Origin: Gemmatimonadota bacterium
GTDB taxonomy: Bacteria > Gemmatimonadota > Gemmatimonadetes > Longimicrobiales > Gaopeijiaceae
Direction: 5' to 3'
DNA: 48,610 bases
Assembly (NCBI GenBank): GCA_009692205.1
Contig: SHZR01000020.1
Span: forward strand, 1 to 48,610
Below are positions 23,880 through 30,796 of this stretch, one piece after another. The first letter of the stretch is position 1. The number at the start of each line of letters is the position of its first letter. The position numbers and the translations under genes were made by a program. A model generated the notes under the pieces. That model saw only the letters and a list, made by a program, of their open reading frames with translations. It was not told the DNA's origin and ran no database searches.

Positions 23880-23905
23880 GATCCGTACCGGAGACCGGTC
23901 GGATC
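23880..23905. promoter_or_regulatory. Long near-perfect hairpin upstream of the AbrB-like gene
   Basis: GATCCG at 23880-23885 pairs with CGGATC at 23900-23905, and ACCGG at 23887-23891 pairs with CCGGT at 23895-23899. The single bulged base is T23886 and the loop is AGA, giving an 11-bp stem. It lies in the divergent region between the ABC transporter and the AbrB-like gene, 42 bases before the ATG. A 10-bp palindrome TTACGCGTAA lies nearby at 23852-23861. Candidate operator or leader hairpin. Confidence 0.4.
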
Positions 23906-23947
23906 GCTTAGATTGCCCGGCGCGAGCGCATAAGACGAGGAGCATAG

Positions 23948-24142
23948 ATGGCGATCTACCGGACGCTCTACTACACCGACGTCGTGGTAGGCGTCGGCGG
24001 CCGTGTGACCATTCCCTTGGACATGCGTGAGGATCTGGGGATCGACGAGGGCGACTCGCTCACCGTCAGGGTCGAGGAAAATCCGAAGGGCGGCCGCCAG
24101 ATGGTCATCTGGAAGGCCCAGGAGCCGACCGAGAAGCAGTAG
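23948..24142 (+). CDS. AbrB/SpoVT-domain small protein
   Basis: 64 residues. VGVGGRVTIPLDMREDLGID followed by EGDSLTVRVEE is the AbrB/MazE swapped-hairpin signature (GRVTIPxxxRxxLGIxxGDxL). GAGGAG six bases before the ATG is a strong ribosome-binding site. No toxin gene follows, and its 3' end overlaps the convergent luxC-like gene by 38 bases. Likely a small DNA-binding regulator, possibly of its own promoter. Confidence 0.82.
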   Translation: MAIYRTLYYTDVVVGVGGRVTIPLDMREDLGIDEGDSLTVRVEENPKGGRQMVIWKAQEPTEKQ

Positions 24143-25451
24143 CCTCCTCCAGGTCCACCCACCGGACCAGATCCAGGAGCGGACCCCGACCGTCGTGGTG
24201 CCACCACGCGGGCGGGAACGCGACGGAGGCAAACGGAGCCACGCGCGACGCCCCGATCTCGCCCAGCGCCCGCGCGATCTTCTCCAAGCGATCCACCAGG
24301 CCGGCGACTCCGACGGTTTGGAGATGAGGGCCGAAGGGCGCCAGCAGCCCGGGTAGCTCCGTGGCGTCCGCGAGCGGACGCACCCGCACGAAGCGACCGG
24401 CCGTCGGGCCGAGAGGCACGGCAACCGGTTCGAGCACGACCGTCCACGGCGCCGCGTGCCCGTGCCGCACCGTTCCTCCCCCCGTCGCGGCGAGCAGCTC
24501 CGCGGTGCCGCGCGCCTGGTGGAGCCTGGACGCCTGGGCCACCTCGAGCGGGCCTCCGGGCAGGCGGGCTTCCAGGTCCGCGAGGGCGGAGGCGAGTCGC
24601 TCGGTGAACTCGGGCGGGGCGCACGCGCCTCCTTGCTCGACGTAGATCACCTGCGGGGACACGCAGCCCCGCTGATCGAACAGGGCGACCGCCTCGGCGA
24701 TCTGCGCCGCGGTGCGCTCGACGCGGCTCGGTGCCAGCGCCTCTCGGCCCACCACGCCCACAGAGACGCGATGGTGATAGGGCACGAGCCTCGCCGTGAC
24801 CGGCGTTCTGGCGCGTATCTCGCTCACCGTCTCGTCGGATCCGTAGACCGTCACGACGTCCGCGTGAGCTAGTGCTGCGTCCTCATGCTCCCTGCTGCCG
24901 CCCGGCCAATAGACCACCGCGAGCGCGTCGGCCAGCGCCGGGTCGATCCCCGCGAGCGCACGGGCGAACAGCAGCGGCAACACGACGTCCCCACGCCCGG
25001 GCTTGAGCAGCGTGGGCCCCTTCACGACCAGGCTGCGGAGGAGCGCCGTCACGCCGACTCCCGGCACGCCCCCCGCGACGATCTGCACCGAGAGCGAGGG
25101 CCCGACCGCCATGGCGCTCCGACTCCCGGCCCGTACGAAGCCGTCGAGCGCGGCGAGGCCACCCAGCTCGGCGGTGACCAGGTCGGTGAGCCGCTCCTCG
25201 GTCCAGTCGGCGGCCATGCGGTCCAGCACCGCGACGCACATCGCCGCGGAGAGCCCGGACGCCTCCGGAAGTCGCTCCAACGCTTCCGCCCGCAGCGGGT
25301 CGGCGGGGTCCAGGAAGCGCGCACCGGCGGCGCCGAGAGCGGCGATGACGTCCGCGGCGCTTCGCCTCGCCAGCTGCGCCCGGCTCGCGCGCAGTGCGCA
25401 CGCCACGTCCGCCACCCCCTCCGGCGCGGGAACATCTCTGGGCTCGGTCAT
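24105..25451 (-). CDS. LuxC-like acyl-CoA/acyl-protein reductase
   Basis: 448 residues from the ATG at 25451. It belongs to the LuxC acyl reductase family (aldehyde dehydrogenase superfamily): VQIVAGGVPGVGVTALLRSL, VVKGPTLLKPGRGDVVLPLL, a YGSDETVSEIR region near the cofactor site, and the catalytic Cys263 in FDQRGCVSPQVIYVE. Family role: NADPH-dependent reduction of an activated fatty acyl group to the aldehyde. It is coupled by ATGA to the upstream LuxE-like gene. No luxA, luxB or luxD is nearby, so bioluminescence is not suggested. The C-terminus overlaps the convergent AbrB gene. Confidence 0.85.
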   Translation of the reverse strand: MTEPRDVPAPEGVADVACALRASRAQLARRSAADVIAALGAAGARFLDPADPLRAEALERLPEASGLSAAMCVAVLDRMAADWTEERLTDLVTAELGGLAALDGFVRAGSRSAMAVGPSLSVQIVAGGVPGVGVTALLRSLVVKGPTLLKPGRGDVVLPLLFARALAGIDPALADALAVVYWPGGSREHEDAALAHADVVTVYGSDETVSEIRARTPVTARLVPYHHRVSVGVVGREALAPSRVERTAAQIAEAVALFDQRGCVSPQVIYVEQGGACAPPEFTERLASALADLEARLPGGPLEVAQASRLHQARGTAELLAATGGGTVRHGHAAPWTVVLEPVAVPLGPTAGRFVRVRPLADATELPGLLAPFGPHLQTVGVAGLVDRLEKIARALGEIGASRVAPFASVAFPPAWWHHDGRGPLLDLVRWVDLEEATASRSAPGPSR

Positions 25452-26554
25452 CGGGCGACCGACATCAGCTCGTCCATCGCCAGGGAGCACCCACGCGGCT
25501 CGGCCCCCGTCGCGCGACCGCTCAGCCGCACGCGTCCGGCCGACACGGTTCCCACGTCCTCGGTCAGCACGTGGCACACGAAGCCGGCGTTGGCGAGATC
25601 GAAGAACGCGAGCAGCCCGGGAGCGCCGTCGGGTAGCTCCTCGAGCGTGACCGGGTCGAGCGCGCGTACGCGCAGCCAGGGCGGCGCCACGTACGTCCCG
25701 ACCGCGGACGCGCCCTCGCTGAGCATGGGCTCGTAGAGCTGGGAGAGCAGTTCCGTCATGCCGTACTCGCTCACGATCATGCGGCTCGGCACACCCGTCG
25801 CCGCCTCGAGACGCGCATGGAGTTCCGCCCGGGAGATCTCGCGCTCCGCCCCTTTGAAGCCGCCCGTTTCCATGATGCGACTTCCCGCCGGCAACGGAGC
25901 GCCCGCCTCGGCTTCGAGCCGCTCCACCATGTGCAGCAGAGCCAGCGAGGTGCCGAGCACGAGGACCGGCTCACCCGCCTCCGCCGACCGACGCATAGCG
26001 GAGCGCAGGCCGCCTTCGTCGAGGGAGCCTCGCGCGTCGACCAGCCACTGGGTCTCTGTCGCCAATGCGTCGGCGGCCGCGCCCACCATGAACGAGAGCG
26101 ACGAGTCGGGTCGGTCGGCCGGGGCAGGGATGAGCGACAAGAACGGCAAGCAGTCACGCCCGCCGACAAGGTGCGCCCGAAACGGGGGCAGCAGCGCGTG
26201 GCGGTAGAGCGAGAGCCTCGGGACTAAGTGGCGCCCCCGTATCTCCCGCCCGCCGGTGGTGCCGCTCGTGCGGAAGACGGCCTCGGGCGCGCCGACCCCG
26301 GCCACCCTGAAGTCGATGTGCTTGAACGCGGTGGCGGGCACCGCCGGGATATCCTGCCACCGGGACACCGTCGCAGGCGTGCGGCCTCGCGCCTCGCAGA
26401 GGCCTCGGTACGGCGCGAGGCCCTCGAACTGAAGCGCGAACGCGGCCAGCGCGAGCGCATTGAAGTCGTGATCGGTCCAGGCCGTCCCGACACCCGCGTC
26501 GAAGCGGCGCTCGAGATCCGCGGCGAGCGCGGTGAAGTCTTCCTCCGAGTGCAC
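25448..26554 (-). CDS. LuxE-like acyl-protein synthetase
   Basis: 368 residues from the GTG at 26554. ANL-superfamily features are present: FRTSGTTGGREIRGRH as the nucleotide-binding loop, METGGFKGAEREIS and VSEYGMTELLSQLY in the middle. Near the C-terminus RGCSLAMDE places a Cys (about 356) where LuxE carries the acyl group. Family role: ATP-dependent activation of a fatty acid, transfer to that Cys and delivery to LuxC. It is the first gene of the LuxE-LuxC pair and is divergent from bdr. The frame is open far upstream to 28153, but that is shadow of other genes. Confidence 0.83.
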   Translation of the reverse strand: MHSEEDFTALAADLERRFDAGVGTAWTDHDFNALALAAFALQFEGLAPYRGLCEARGRTPATVSRWQDIPAVPATAFKHIDFRVAGVGAPEAVFRTSGTTGGREIRGRHLVPRLSLYRHALLPPFRAHLVGGRDCLPFLSLIPAPADRPDSSLSFMVGAAADALATETQWLVDARGSLDEGGLRSAMRRSAEAGEPVLVLGTSLALLHMVERLEAEAGAPLPAGSRIMETGGFKGAEREISRAELHARLEAATGVPSRMIVSEYGMTELLSQLYEPMLSEGASAVGTYVAPPWLRVRALDPVTLEELPDGAPGLLAFFDLANAGFVCHVLTEDVGTVSAGRVRLSGRATGAEPRGCSLAMDELMSVAR

Positions 26555-26612
26555 GCCAGGAATGTAAGAGCGTCGCAAACCGCCCGCGGGGGGCGCCGGA
26601 ACACCACGTGCG

Positions 26613-26628
26613 GGCGGGGTTACCCGCC
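26613..26628. promoter_or_regulatory. Hairpin directly before the bdr start codon
   Basis: GGCGGG-GTTA-CCCGCC forms a 6-bp stem with a 4-base loop, ending four bases before the ATG at 26633. No other Shine-Dalgarno is visible, so the G-run in the left arm may be the ribosome-binding site and be masked by the fold. Confidence 0.35.
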
Positions 26629-26632
26629 GACC

Positions 26633-27622
26633 ATGACCGAGCGCTTCGAGATCATCGTCGTCGGCGCGGGACCGTGCGGCATCGCGGCGGGCGCCGCCGC
26701 CAAGCGCGCGGGGCTCTCGTGCGCGCTGTTCGACAAGGGATGCGTGACGAGCTCCCTGGTCGGCTACCCGTACTACATGACGTTCCTCAGTACCGCGGTG
26801 CTGCTGGAAGTCGGCGGCGTGCCCTTCACCATTCCCGAGGCGAAGCCCACGCGCCGCGAAGCGCTCGCGTACTACCGCAGGGTCGTGGAACACTGGCAGC
26901 TCGACGTGCGGCAGTACGAGGAGGTCGTGGAGATCGCCGGAGGCGAGGGTGCGTTCACGGTTCGCACGCGTCGCGCGAACGGCGAGGAGTCGACCTACGG
27001 GGCGGCCGCGGTCGTGGTCGCCACGGGCGGCTTCGACGAGCCCAGGTGGCTCGGCGTGCAGGGCGAGGAGCTCGACAAGGTCCTGCACTACTACCGGGAG
27101 CCCTACCCCTACTTCGGCCAGGACGTGCTCGTGGTCGGCGGGAGCAACTCCGCCGTCGAGGCGGCGCTCGATCTCTACAGGAACGGCGCCCGCGTCTCCA
27201 TGGTCCACTTCCTCGGAGAGCTCGACCGGGGCGTGAAGTCCTGGGTTCTGCCCGACATCAAGAACCGCCTCGAGAAGGGCGAGATCCGGGCGTTCTGGGG
27301 ACACCGCGTCGCCGAGATCCGGCCTCGGTCCGTCGTGCTGCGCGCCGAGGGCGGCGGGGCCGAGACCGAGATCGCGAACGACTTCGTGCTCGCGATGACG
27401 GGGTGGCGCGCTGACAACCGCCCGCTCGAAGCACTCGGCGTCGCGATCGACGAGACCACCGGGATTCCGTCGCACGATCCAGCCACGATGGTGACCAACG
27501 TGCCGGGCGTGTACCTCGCGGGCGTGATCGCGGCGGGGCACGACGCGAACAAGATCTTCATCGAGAACGGCCGGCAGCACGGGGAGCTCATCGTCGCGCA
27601 CAGATTGTCCCAGGCGCGCTAA
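26633..27622 (+). CDS. bdr: YpdA/Bdr-type FAD-dependent bacillithiol disulfide reductase
   Basis: 329 residues. FAD-binding VVGAGPCGIAAGAAAKRAG at the N-terminus, with a Cys at about 16 where YpdA proteins also have one. Then KGCVTSSLVGYPYYMTFLST, a second dinucleotide fold VLVVGGSNSAVEAALDLYR, and the C-terminal VYLAGVIAAGHDANKIFIENG that closes over the flavin. YpdA reduces bacillithiol disulfide with NADPH in Firmicutes and is present in other bacillithiol users including Gemmatimonadota, which supports the lineage guess. The two 3' ends overlap: it shares 4 bases with ygfZ. Confidence 0.88.
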   Translation: MTERFEIIVVGAGPCGIAAGAAAKRAGLSCALFDKGCVTSSLVGYPYYMTFLSTAVLLEVGGVPFTIPEAKPTRREALAYYRRVVEHWQLDVRQYEEVVEIAGGEGAFTVRTRRANGEESTYGAAAVVVATGGFDEPRWLGVQGEELDKVLHYYREPYPYFGQDVLVVGGSNSAVEAALDLYRNGARVSMVHFLGELDRGVKSWVLPDIKNRLEKGEIRAFWGHRVAEIRPRSVVLRAEGGGAETEIANDFVLAMTGWRADNRPLEALGVAIDETTGIPSHDPATMVTNVPGVYLAGVIAAGHDANKIFIENGRQHGELIVAHRLSQAR

Positions 27623-28722
27623 GCGGGGACGTTCACCTCGCGCCCGCCAAGCGTCACCCGCTCCACATCGCGGGCCACATAAGCCAGCGCGACCACGCCC
27701 CCGAACTTGGGCGACTGCACCGCCGACGTGACGCGACCCACGACCCTGCCGCTCCCATCCGTGGCGAGAAGCTCGGTGCCCGCGATGGGCGTCGGCACCT
27801 CGCCGAGCTCGAGACGCCGCAGCGACCGGTTCACGTGGCCGCGATCGCGAATCCGGACAATCACCTCCTGCCCGGTGTAGCACCCCTTGGTGTGATCGAT
27901 CGCACGCGCGTCGATGCCGGCCTCCGGCGGGATGGTGTCCTCGTCCATGTCGGTGCCGAAGACCGGGCGGCCCGCCTCCACCCTGAGCGTAGACCAGACC
28001 GCGTGACCCGCCGGCCGCGCCCCGCCGTCGACGAGCGCCTGCCAGAGCGCCGCGACGCTCTCCGCCGGCCCGGTGACCGAGTACGCCTCGGGCCAGACTT
28101 CCTGGGTGCGCTCGACGCGGAGCGCCTGCATCGGAGGGCCCGCTGTGCGCCACTCGCCCTCGGCGAGCGAGCCCAGCCTCGCCGGCTCCACGCGTAGCCC
28201 GAGTGCCAGGCGCGACAGCGCTGCCGCCGCCCCCGGCCCGACCGCGGTGATCATGGCGGTGGCGTCAGACACGTCCGCGACGGCTGCGAAGCGGGGGGGA
28301 AGCAGCTTGGCGAAGCTCGCCCTGAGCCCGTCGGCGCCGGCGACCGGCACGTCGAGCAGATAACCCGCAGACTCCTCCGGCCCCAGCAGCGCGGCCCAGA
28401 GATCGCTGATCATCTTGCCCTTGGCGGTGAGCACCGCGTGGTAGGTCGCGCGTCCGCCCCAGACCCCGTCGCCGAGGTCCGCCGGCGGACGGGGCATGGT
28501 GCCGGTCAGCACGCCGGACAGCATCTTCCCCGGCGCCCGCCCCTTCACGGCGAGCCTCACACGGTGGCTTCGGTCGAAGACCGCGAGCCCGGTCGTCGCC
28601 GCCGCGTACTCCGCGGCGGGATCGCCGAAGTGACGCACGAGGGTCCGCCCGTGGTAGTCACCCGCCACGGCCCCCGCCTGCTCGAGCGCGAGTCGTAGCG
28701 CGCTCCGGCCACGTTCGCTCAC
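27619..28722 (-). CDS. ygfZ: YgfZ-type folate-binding protein (GcvT-like)
   Basis: 367 residues starting at GTG 28722. An N-terminal GcvT-like fold (ATTGLAVFDRSHRVRLAVKG) is followed by the diagnostic YgfZ signature KGCYTGQEVIVRIRDRGHVN at about residues 275-295. YgfZ/IBA57 supports iron-sulfur cluster maturation with folate, relevant to the many Fe-S proteins in this window (ActB, ETF-QO, MutY). It lies directly after the SirB1-family gene, with its GTG one base away from that stop. Confidence 0.88.
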   Translation of the reverse strand: MSERGRSALRLALEQAGAVAGDYHGRTLVRHFGDPAAEYAAATTGLAVFDRSHRVRLAVKGRAPGKMLSGVLTGTMPRPPADLGDGVWGGRATYHAVLTAKGKMISDLWAALLGPEESAGYLLDVPVAGADGLRASFAKLLPPRFAAVADVSDATAMITAVGPGAAAALSRLALGLRVEPARLGSLAEGEWRTAGPPMQALRVERTQEVWPEAYSVTGPAESVAALWQALVDGGARPAGHAVWSTLRVEAGRPVFGTDMDEDTIPPEAGIDARAIDHTKGCYTGQEVIVRIRDRGHVNRSLRRLELGEVPTPIAGTELLATDGSGRVVGRVTSAVQSPKFGGVVALAYVARDVERVTLGGREVNVPA

Positions 28723-28723
28723 G

Positions 28724-29650
28724 TCACAGCCCCACGCCGTCGTCCGCAGGCAGTCGCCCGGAGCGCAGCTCGCGCAGCATCACCTCGACGCGGGGCGCGT
28801 CGGTGGCCGCGGGCGAGACGCGCAGATAGGCCTCCAACTGGGCGGCCGCTTCCTCGTGGCGACCGAGGCGTGCCAGAAGCACGCCACGCGCCCTGCTCTC
28901 GAAGGGCGCCGTCGGATTGATCATGAGGATGCGCTCTACCGCGGCGAGTCCGCGCGCGTGATCGCCGGTTTTCGAGTAGAGGCCCTTCAAGTTCGTCAGC
29001 ATCCGCAGGATCATCCCGCGCCGCGAGGCCGTGCGCAGGAACGAGTCCTGGAGGCGCACCACGCCGCCGTAGACCTGATCGAGCAGCTCCTGGGCTTGAT
29101 CTTCGAAGCGAACCTTGCCGCCGTCGAACGGATCGATCAGCAGCGCGACCTCCTCGCCGCGATATCGAACCAGAAAGTGCCCCGGGAAGTTGACGCCCTC
29201 GAGCGGGAGCCCGAGGCGCCAGCCCGTCTCGAGCAGCACGATGCCGAGCGAGAGCGGAATCCCGAGCCCTCGGTCGAGCACGTCGTTCAGGAACGAGTTG
29301 CGCGGGTCGTAGTACGCCGTGCGGTTGCCGGCCAGGTTGCGCCGCAGGAAGAGCGTGTCGACGAGCTCGTTGAGCACGACGAGGGGAGCCGACTCGTTGG
29401 CGAGACGGTCCTTCACTTCCTCGGCCACCTGGTCCAGTCGAGCGAGGTAGAGATCCACGGGGAGCGGTGGATACTCCTCTTTCGCCACGAGAAGCGCGGC
29501 GCGGCCGAGGTTCATCTCGGAGTCGGGGCGCGCGAGTTCCTCCGCGAGCAGGCGCCGCGTGGAGAGTGCGGAAGCGTTCACAGCTTGGGGTTCCTCGTCG
29601 GTCGACCGGCGCCTCCTGCGGCGCCCGACGATAGGTACCCGCGGCTCCAC
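28724..29650 (-). CDS. SirB1-family protein (inactive transglutaminase-like plus TPR)
   Basis: 308 residues. The SirB1 N-domain shows LNELVDTLFLRRNLAGNRTA, YYDPRNSFLNDVLDRGLGIP, LSLGIVLLETGWRLGL and VNFPGHFLVRY, and lacks the catalytic Cys of true transglutaminases. Residues about 200-290 form TPR-like helices (LTNLKGLYSKTGDHARGLAA). Function is unknown in general; the family often sits near translation or quality-control genes. The first 25 residues are Arg-rich and may be non-coding, and a GTG at about residue 24 is an alternative start. Divergent from selD across 80 bases, upstream of ygfZ. Confidence 0.82.
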   Translation of the reverse strand: MEPRVPIVGRRRRRRSTDEEPQAVNASALSTRRLLAEELARPDSEMNLGRAALLVAKEEYPPLPVDLYLARLDQVAEEVKDRLANESAPLVVLNELVDTLFLRRNLAGNRTAYYDPRNSFLNDVLDRGLGIPLSLGIVLLETGWRLGLPLEGVNFPGHFLVRYRGEEVALLIDPFDGGKVRFEDQAQELLDQVYGGVVRLQDSFLRTASRRGMILRMLTNLKGLYSKTGDHARGLAAVERILMINPTAPFESRARGVLLARLGRHEEAAAQLEAYLRVSPAATDAPRVEVMLRELRSGRLPADDGVGL

Positions 29651-29730
29651 GCTGGTTTCCTCGCCCTTTGCACACGGGTGCCGTCCCCTCCATCGTGATG
29701 TCGCAGCGCTGACCCGAACCCGAGGAAGAC

Positions 29731-30792
29731 ATGGCGAACGAGCCGAGGGACCAGCGGCCGCAGATCCGGCTGTCCCAGCTCAGTCACGGCGCCGGTTGAG
29801 CCTGTAAGCTCGGCATGTCCGAGTTGGCGCAGGTGCTGCGCCACGTGGCCCCCGTGGATGATCCCAATGCCCTCGTCGGCTACTCGACGGGGGACGACGC
29901 GGCCGTGTACCGCATCTCCGCCGACCGAGCCATGGTCGTGACGGCGGACTTCTTCACGCCCATCGTCGACGACCCGTACGACTTCGGCCGCATCGCCGCC
30001 GCCAACGCCCTCTCGGACATCTACGCGATGGGCGCGCGGCCGCTCTTCGTGCTCAACCTGGTCGCCTTCCCCCGCAAGCTCCTCGGCGAGGGCATCCTCG
30101 AGACGATCCTGCGCGGCGGCAGCGAGGTGGCCCGCGAGGCCGGCGTGCCGACGCTCGGCGGGCACTCGATCGACGACCCCGAGCCCAAGTACGGGATGGT
30201 GGCGGTCGGCGAGGTGCATCCCGACCGCATGGTGACCAACGCCGCCGCCCAGCCCGGCAACGTGCTCGTGCTCACGAAGCCCATTGGCTCGGGCGTGATC
30301 GCGACGGCGATCAAAGAGGGCAAGGCACCGAGTGAGGTCGTTGCCAACGCCGTCGCCGTCATGGCCACGCTCAACCGCGGCGCCGCCGAGGCCATGGTGA
30401 AGGCCGGCGCGCACGCGGCGACCGACATCACAGGCTTCGGGCTGCTCGGGCACCTGCACCGCATGCTGGTCGCCTCGGGCGTCGCAGCGCATCTGCGCGC
30501 GGAGGCCGTGCCGCTGCTCGACGGGGCGCGCGAGCTGGCGGCGGCTGGTCACGTTCCCGGAGGCACGAAGCGCAACCTCGCCGACCTCGCCGAGCACGTC
30601 GACTTCGCCGAGACCGTGGACGCAACCGCGCGCACGCTGCTCGGCGACGCGCAGACGTCGGGGGGACTGCTGATAGCGGTCCCCGGCGATCGGGTCGCGA
30701 CGCTGCTCCGCGAGATCGACGGAAAGGCGCCCTGCGCCGCGGTCATCGGGTCGGTCCTGGCGGGCCGGCCCGGACACATTCAGGTGGAGTGA
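29731..30792 (+). CDS. selD: Selenide, water dikinase SelD with in-frame UGA (selenocysteine 23)
   Basis: The ATG at 29731 is preceded by GAGGAAG. The frame reads MANEPRDQRPQIRLSQLSHG, then AG, TGA (29797-29799), ACKL and on without interruption to 30792, giving 353 residues if TGA is selenocysteine. SelD proteins begin LTxxSxGAG(C/U)xCK with the Cys or Sec and the Lys in the active site. Here they are Sec23, Cys25 and Lys26. Downstream are YSTGDDAAVYR, NALSDIYAMGARPLF, GGHSIDDPEPKYGMVAVGEV and TDITGFGLLGHLHRM, all canonical. The enzyme makes selenophosphate from selenide and ATP. An annotation starting at 29815 would lose the active site. Convergent with lon, 4 bases apart. Confidence 0.88.
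29797..29825 (+). promoter_or_regulatory. UGA codon and candidate bacterial SECIS hairpin
   Basis: After UGA 29797-29799, CTCGG (29809-29813) pairs with CCGAG (29819-29823) around the loop CATGT. The stem extends by G29808-U29824 and A29807-U29825. Bacterial SECIS elements are stem-loops directly downstream of the UGA within the coding region, so position fits. The loop here begins about 14 bases after the codon, slightly close. The G expected at the start of the loop is present only if the top pair opens. Structure judged by eye. Confidence 0.45.
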
Positions 30793-30796
30793 GCGG

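Noticed and set aside
24105-26554. Bioluminescence operon
   Set aside because: Only LuxE- and LuxC-like genes are present; the luciferase subunits and acyltransferase are absent, and such pairs occur in non-luminous bacteria.
26554-28153. Long upstream extension of the LuxE-like frame to 28153
   Set aside because: It would run antisense through bdr and into ygfZ in the wrong frame, and the LuxE similarity begins only at the GTG at 26554.
29815-30792. selD starting at the ATG after the TGA
   Set aside because: This start removes the whole active-site signature, which is present upstream in the same frame together with a good ribosome-binding site.
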